From: Tessaracoccus massiliensis
GTDB taxonomy: Bacteria > Actinomycetota > Actinomycetes > Propionibacteriales > Propionibacteriaceae
Direction: 5' to 3'
Assembly (NCBI RefSeq): GCF_000826065.2
Contig: NZ_LN623542.1
Span: 156,715 to 220,714 of the forward strand
DNA: 64,000 nucleotides
In this document: positions 59,976 through 64,000 of the stretch, in pieces
How the letters are laid out: each line of letters opens with the position of its first letter
How positions within the stretch are numbered: the stretch's first letter is position 1
The notes under the pieces: model-generated
Databases searched by the model: none
Told to the model about the DNA's origin: nothing
Seen by the model: only the letters and a program-made list of their open reading frames with translations
Position numbers and translations under genes: made by a program

Positions 59976-62270
59976 TCACTTGATGCGGCGGAAGGACTTC
60001 GTCGACAGGTAGCTGAACAGCCAGCGCAGCCAGTTGACCGAGCGGCGCATGCCCTTCCTGATGCCCGTCGCGGAGCGCCAGTACTCCTTCGTGATGGCCT
60101 CGCTCGGTTCGCCGGGCGCGAAGACCAGCCAGTCGGCCTCCTTCGCCAACGCGACCGGATCGGCCGAGTCGCCCAGCTTCGTGAAGTCCTCGACGAAAGT
60201 CTCGGCCTGCTCCGAACGCGTGGCCGACACCGAGGGCGAACGGCCCACGTCGCGGGCCCGGTCCACCAGCTCGGACCAGGCACCGGCGATCCGGTTGGCC
60301 ATCACCGGGTTGTTCCGGCGACGGGCCCGGCGGCGCAGCTTGAGGCCCACGATCAGCGCGATCGGCACCACGATGGTCAGCAGCGGGATGCCCGCCAGCG
60401 CCACGATCGCGCCGATCTGCGCCCAGTCGATCTGGTTGTCCTGCTCGGGTCGCTCGCCCGGCGCGATGGACATCAACTCGTCCTCCGGCGGCACCTCGGG
60501 GCGCTGCGGCGGCGGGGGCGGGTTCTCGATGAAGGGCAGCTGCTCCGGCGGGGTGCGCTGCTCGTCCTCCGGGGGCTTACGGTCCTCCGGCGGCGTCGGG
60601 TCGAACACCACCCAGCCCAGGTCCTCGAGGTACACCTCGGTCCAGGCACCCACCTGGCCGCCCGAGATGGCGTTGCCGCTGCCCACCTCGTATCCGTAGA
60701 TCACGCGGGCGGGCAGGCCCAGTTCGCGGGCCATGAGCGCCATCGCGACGGCGTACTGCTCATGGTCGCCGATCATCAGCGCCGGGTCTGCCAGCAGATC
60801 CATCAACCGACGCTCCGAGTGCCCCGAGAGCGAGGCGGTCTCATCGGCCTGGCCGTGACTGAAGTAGCCCTCCTGCAGCTTGGCCTCCAACGTCAGCGCC
60901 ATCTGGCCCCCGGTGGCGCCGTTGCCGGCCCAGAGCCGCGCCGTCGTGATCACCTCGTCCGGCACCCCCGTCGGCTGAGGCAACACGTAGCGACCCGCAG
61001 CCGCCTGCGAGATCTGCTCATCCGACGGCCGGGGGGCGACGCGGGCGCCGAGCTCGTAGGAGTCGCCCTCGCGCAGGCCCGCGACGTTGAGGCCGGTGCC
61101 GGAGCTGCGGTTGTAGAAGAAGTTCTCCCCCAGCTCGACGGCGCGGTCGCCGAAGAACCGCACGTGTGTGCTGCGCCCGATCGTCGGGGTCCAGACCCCC
61201 TCGTAGCCGCGCACGTTCAGTTGCACGGTGAAGTCGTCGCCCTGGGTCCGGTCGGCGATCCACTGACCCACCCTCGTGAACGTGGTGGCCTCGGCAGCCT
61301 CGTCGTCCAGCGTGGAGACGCGGTAGCTGATGCCGTCGTACTTGTCGAGGGTGGCGATCCGCACGATGTCGCCGGGCCGGGCGCCCGACACGTCGAAGAG
61401 CACCTCGGTGCAGTGCTGCGTGATGTTGGCCCGGAAACCCTGCAATGGGGAGGCGAACTGCTCCAGATCGATCGGCGGCTCCATGGCCGCGCGCAACGTG
61501 TCGCGTTGCGGCGCCGGCGAGATCAGGGGCACGACGGCGACCGCAGCCGCCAACGCGACGGCGAGGACGCCCGCCCCCAGCAGGGCGCGCAACGGCTTGA
61601 TCCGGGTGGGTGTGCCCGCCAACTGTTCGCGCACGACGGCGCGCCGGTGGCTGCTCCACACGAGCACCGCCACGAAGAACGCTGCACCCACCAGGAACGG
61701 GCGGTAGGCAACCTGCGAGCCGACGATGACGGCCACCAGGTACGCCACTCCAGGCGGGACCCAGGCCATCATCGGCCGCGTGCTGCGCAGCGAGATCAGC
61801 ATGCCGAGCAGCCCGGCGGCCAGACCCACCAGGCCCGGCACCGTGAGCAGGTTGAACGTCTCGCCGATGGGCGGGTCCAGCGTCAGCATGTCGCGCCACG
61901 CGGTCACCGGCCCCACGAGCAGGCCGAAGAGGGTGCGCAGCGACGGCACCACGTATCCGATGGTCGACGACGGCATCGCCAGGAGGCCGCCGAACAGGAA
62001 CCAGACGCCCACGGCCGCCAGGGCAGTGGTGCCCGACGACCAGCGGCGCAGGGTGGACAGCACCGCCAGCCCGATGCCGACGGCCCCGAAACCCAGCACG
62101 GTGACGAACAGCCAGGACGTGCCGTAGACGGGGAAGAAGCCGAGCGCGACCAGCGCGAGCAGGCCGAGGATCGCGGCGGCATCCGTGGCGATCCACGGCC
62201 ACCGCTGGCGGTCCCGCGCGAACGGTGTCACAAGCCTGGGCGTGGCTGCACGCCTGGGGCCCGCGGCCAT
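59976..62270 (-). CDS. TgpA-like transmembrane protein with degenerate transglutaminase domain
   Basis: This 764-residue protein has about seven N-terminal helices (to about residue 255), an extracellular region, a transglutaminase-like domain (about 470-560), a Pro/Glu-rich linker, one more helix near 635 and a cytoplasmic tail. The catalytic Cys position reads MIGDHEQYAVA (His for Cys) and the His position reads VGAWTEVY (Gly for HAW), while the Asp in FDPTP remains. It is therefore unlikely to be an active transglutaminase. The start overlaps the DUF58 gene by one codon (ATGA). It ends the MoxR-DUF58-TgpA operon. Confidence 0.85.
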   Translation of the reverse strand: MAAGPRRAATPRLVTPFARDRQRWPWIATDAAAILGLLALVALGFFPVYGTSWLFVTVLGFGAVGIGLAVLSTLRRWSSGTTALAAVGVWFLFGGLLAMPSSTIGYVVPSLRTLFGLLVGPVTAWRDMLTLDPPIGETFNLLTVPGLVGLAAGLLGMLISLRSTRPMMAWVPPGVAYLVAVIVGSQVAYRPFLVGAAFFVAVLVWSSHRRAVVREQLAGTPTRIKPLRALLGAGVLAVALAAAVAVVPLISPAPQRDTLRAAMEPPIDLEQFASPLQGFRANITQHCTEVLFDVSGARPGDIVRIATLDKYDGISYRVSTLDDEAAEATTFTRVGQWIADRTQGDDFTVQLNVRGYEGVWTPTIGRSTHVRFFGDRAVELGENFFYNRSSGTGLNVAGLREGDSYELGARVAPRPSDEQISQAAAGRYVLPQPTGVPDEVITTARLWAGNGATGGQMALTLEAKLQEGYFSHGQADETASLSGHSERRLMDLLADPALMIGDHEQYAVAMALMARELGLPARVIYGYEVGSGNAISGGQVGAWTEVYLEDLGWVVFDPTPPEDRKPPEDEQRTPPEQLPFIENPPPPPQRPEVPPEDELMSIAPGERPEQDNQIDWAQIGAIVALAGIPLLTIVVPIALIVGLKLRRRARRRNNPVMANRIAGAWSELVDRARDVGRSPSVSATRSEQAETFVEDFTKLGDSADPVALAKEADWLVFAPGEPSEAITKEYWRSATGIRKGMRRSVNWLRWLFSYLSTKSFRRIK

Positions 62271-63505
62271 CACTGCATCGCCTTCCGCATCGCGCGGGGC
62301 AGATCCTCGAGCGCCCCCACCTGGATCACCGTCACGTTGCCGGCGGAGCGGGCGCGCAACTCGGCGCCCTCCTCGACGCGGATCCCCACCACGCGGGTGT
62401 CCACATCAAAGCGCGAACACGCCTGACGCAGAGCCGACAGCGTGGCGGTGGAGCCGGTGATGCACACCGCCACCGACGCGCCGGGCTCGCGCCGGACGGC
62501 CCCGTGCACCAGATCCGAGATCCCGCCGCGGGTGGTCTGCTCCACCAGCGACAACTCATCCAGGGTGCGCGTGGGGGTGACCGTGATGAGAGTGTCGCGC
62601 GGGGTCAGCAGCGCCAACGGGCTCTCGGAGTACAGCGTCTGCAGCGCCACGGAGGCGGCGCATGAGACGCCCAGCTCGAACTCGTCCTCGTCCAGGTAGG
62701 CGCTGCGACCCGTGTCGAGCGCGACGAGCACCCTCGACATCCGCGATTCCTCGAACTGTCGCACCATCAACTGCCCGGCGCGGGCGGTGGAGCGCCAGTG
62801 CACGTGGCGCCGGTCGTCGCCGGCCACATAGGGGCGCAGCGCGTGGAAGTTCATGTCGGCCGACGTGATGTGCGTCGACGCGTGCCCCTCGAGATCGTGC
62901 ACGAAGCCGGTCTGCCGGCCGGGCAGCGCCACGGTGCGGGGATGCACGTAGAGTTCCAGCTCCTCCGTCCAGAACGTGGAGCGGCCGGCCAGCGAGAACG
63001 GGTCACCCTGCACGGTCTGCGCGGGCCCCACGGTGATCAGGCCGCGCCGGTCCGTCGGGATCCGGAACTGGTTGTGGGAGACCTCCCCCGCCTTGAGCGA
63101 GGGTAGCGAGAAGCTCGTCGACACGGGGCCGACGGGAAGGTCGAGCCGGGAGCCCCAGTGGCGGCGCTGCGCCGTGTTGCGCACGGCAAGCTCGCCGCGG
63201 GCGGGCTCCCCCATCACGACGGAGCGGCCCGCGAGCTGCAACCCCACCTCCAGAGACGGGCGGCCGATGGTGAACAGCAGGCACACACCCACTGTGACCA
63301 CCGCCGCGACGCCCACCACGGTGTACTCGAGCCACCCGAACACCAGGCCCAACGCCAGGCACGCCAACCCACCGGCCAACGCGATCCAACCGCTGGTGCG
63401 CAGACCGGTGACGTCGCGCACCTTGCTGAAGAAGCGGCGCGCGACGTCGAATGTGGGTGGGTCGACAACCTCTGGGGCCTCCCACCGTGCGGGGGTGGCG
63501 GTCAT
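62270..63505 (-). CDS. DUF58-domain membrane protein
   Basis: This 411-residue protein has two hydrophobic helices (about 33-75), a beta-rich region and the DUF58 core near residues 215-260 (YVAGDDRRHVHWRSTARAGQ), followed by a von Willebrand A-like fold with LVALDTGRSAYLDE. Proteins of this type are encoded with MoxR ATPases and transglutaminase-like proteins and are thought to act in assembly of envelope complexes. It overlaps both neighbours by four bases. Confidence 0.88.
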   Translation of the reverse strand: MTATPARWEAPEVVDPPTFDVARRFFSKVRDVTGLRTSGWIALAGGLACLALGLVFGWLEYTVVGVAAVVTVGVCLLFTIGRPSLEVGLQLAGRSVVMGEPARGELAVRNTAQRRHWGSRLDLPVGPVSTSFSLPSLKAGEVSHNQFRIPTDRRGLITVGPAQTVQGDPFSLAGRSTFWTEELELYVHPRTVALPGRQTGFVHDLEGHASTHITSADMNFHALRPYVAGDDRRHVHWRSTARAGQLMVRQFEESRMSRVLVALDTGRSAYLDEDEFELGVSCAASVALQTLYSESPLALLTPRDTLITVTPTRTLDELSLVEQTTRGGISDLVHGAVRREPGASVAVCITGSTATLSALRQACSRFDVDTRVVGIRVEEGAELRARSAGNVTVIQVGALEDLPRAMRKAMQ

Positions 63506-64000
63506 CAGGCGGGCTGACGCTCCGTCGGCGGCGGCACCGCGCCCACCACTTCGGCCATCACGTCCACGGCCTGCACGCCGTTGAACTCGGCCTCCGGGTC
63601 AAGGATGAGGCGGTGCGCCAGGCACGGGATGGCGAGCATCTTCACGTCATCCGGGACCACGAAGTGGCGGCCCAGCGACGCGGCCCACACGCGGGTGGTG
63701 CGCACCAGCGCCAGCGCGCCACGGATGGACACGCCGAGGCGCACGTCGTCGACGTGGCGGGTGGCCTCCGTGAGGCGGGCGATGTAATCGAACACCGAGG
63801 ATTCGATGTGCACCGAGGCGGCCAACTGGCTCATCTCCGCCACCTGCGAGGTGGACAGCACCGACGGCAGCGCCGTCGAACGGGGGCGGCTGCCGCCCGT
63901 GGCGAGGATCCGCAGCGTGGCGTCGTGATCCGGGTAACCGAGGGTGGTCTTCATCAGGAAGCGGTCGAGTTGCGCCTCGGGCAGCCGGTAGGTGCCGGCC
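63505..64000 (-). CDS. MoxR-family AAA+ ATPase, C-terminal part
   Basis: The frame enters from the right edge (GTYRLPEAQLDRFLMK, the sensor/arginine-finger region) and runs through the MoxR lid domain (SVFDYIARLTEATR; VRLGVSIRGALALVRTTRVW) to a stop at 63,505. The Walker motifs lie beyond the window. MoxR ATPases act as chaperones for vWA-type partners, here the DUF58 protein encoded next. Confidence 0.9.
   Translation of the reverse strand, partial: AGTYRLPEAQLDRFLMKTTLGYPDHDATLRILATGGSRPRSTALPSVLSTSQVAEMSQLAASVHIESSVFDYIARLTEATRHVDDVRLGVSIRGALALVRTTRVWAASLGRHFVVPDDVKMLAIPCLAHRLILDPEAEFNGVQAVDVMAEVVGAVPPPTERQPA

Noticed and set aside
59868..62426. Very long open frame on the plus strand opposite the TgpA-like gene
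   Set aside because: It mirrors the high third-position GC of the minus-strand gene, shows no family similarity and has Arg/Gly/His-rich composition typical of antisense frames. The same applies to long plus-strand frames opposite nanA, the nan transporter genes and iolD.

Overview
The window is high-GC, gene-dense DNA of an actinobacterium, most likely a member of Propionibacteriaceae or a close relative (inference from codon use, a mycothiol gene, Tat and lipoprotein signals, and many start codons that directly follow a -10 box). It is a carbohydrate-scavenging chromosomal region with one younger, lower-GC island near the right end.

Layout. 0.3-2.1 kb: a degenerate KDPG-aldolase relative and a membrane-anchored SH3b/ARB_07466-type cell-wall protein. 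2.1-12.4 kb: a complete sialic acid locus on the minus strand (lipoprotein SBP, permease, fused permease-ATPase, ATPase, nanA, nanK, nanE, sialidase) with a divergent FadR/GntR regulator. 12.4-17.1 kb: an alpha-fucoside locus (GH29 fucosidase plus a MalFG-type transporter and SBP) in which three of four genes are broken. 17.2-17.9 kb: a TauE/SafE exporter. 18.0-34.1 kb: a large inositol locus: iolA, two Gfo/Idh dehydrogenases, two xylose-isomerase-like TIM barrels, a ribose-type ABC transporter, iolD, iolB, an IolJ-type aldolase, iolC, a GntR/UTRA regulator and a transaldolase-family gene. A tRNA-Leu(CAG) follows. 34.4-51.9 kb: housekeeping and accessory genes (aldo/keto reductase, GT4 plus DedA pair, gnd plus KDG-kinase pair, two tandem lipoproteins, a wrecked larA-like gene, an MshA-MshB fusion followed by a histidine phosphatase, an MFS transporter, a pRiA4b ORF-3-type protein, a DUF2207 protein). 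51.9-59.6 kb: an island of remnants (DUF559/AbiEi-like, IS3, IS256, acyltransferase) around a three-gene FtsX-type ABC transporter, an unknown gene carrying a perfect 34-bp palindrome, and a secreted protease/prodomain module. 60.0-64.0 kb: a MoxR-DUF58-TgpA operon that runs off the right edge.

How it works together. Sialic acid released or imported would be cleaved by NanA to ManNAc, phosphorylated by NanK and epimerised by NanE to GlcNAc-6-P; nagA and nagB are not in the window. The fucosidase system would have complemented host-glycan foraging but looks decayed. The inositol locus would convert myo-inositol to malonate semialdehyde and acetyl-CoA, and a conserved TTGTCnnTACAATA box lies in front of two of its transcription units. 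Inositol is also the acceptor for mycothiol, whose first and third enzymes appear fused at 43.6-45.6 kb.

Several reading frames contain frameshifts and three contain in-frame TAG codons; from one sequence, real decay cannot be fully separated from assembly error. Dispersed REP-like repeats fill many intergenic gaps and one lies inside the mshA coding region.
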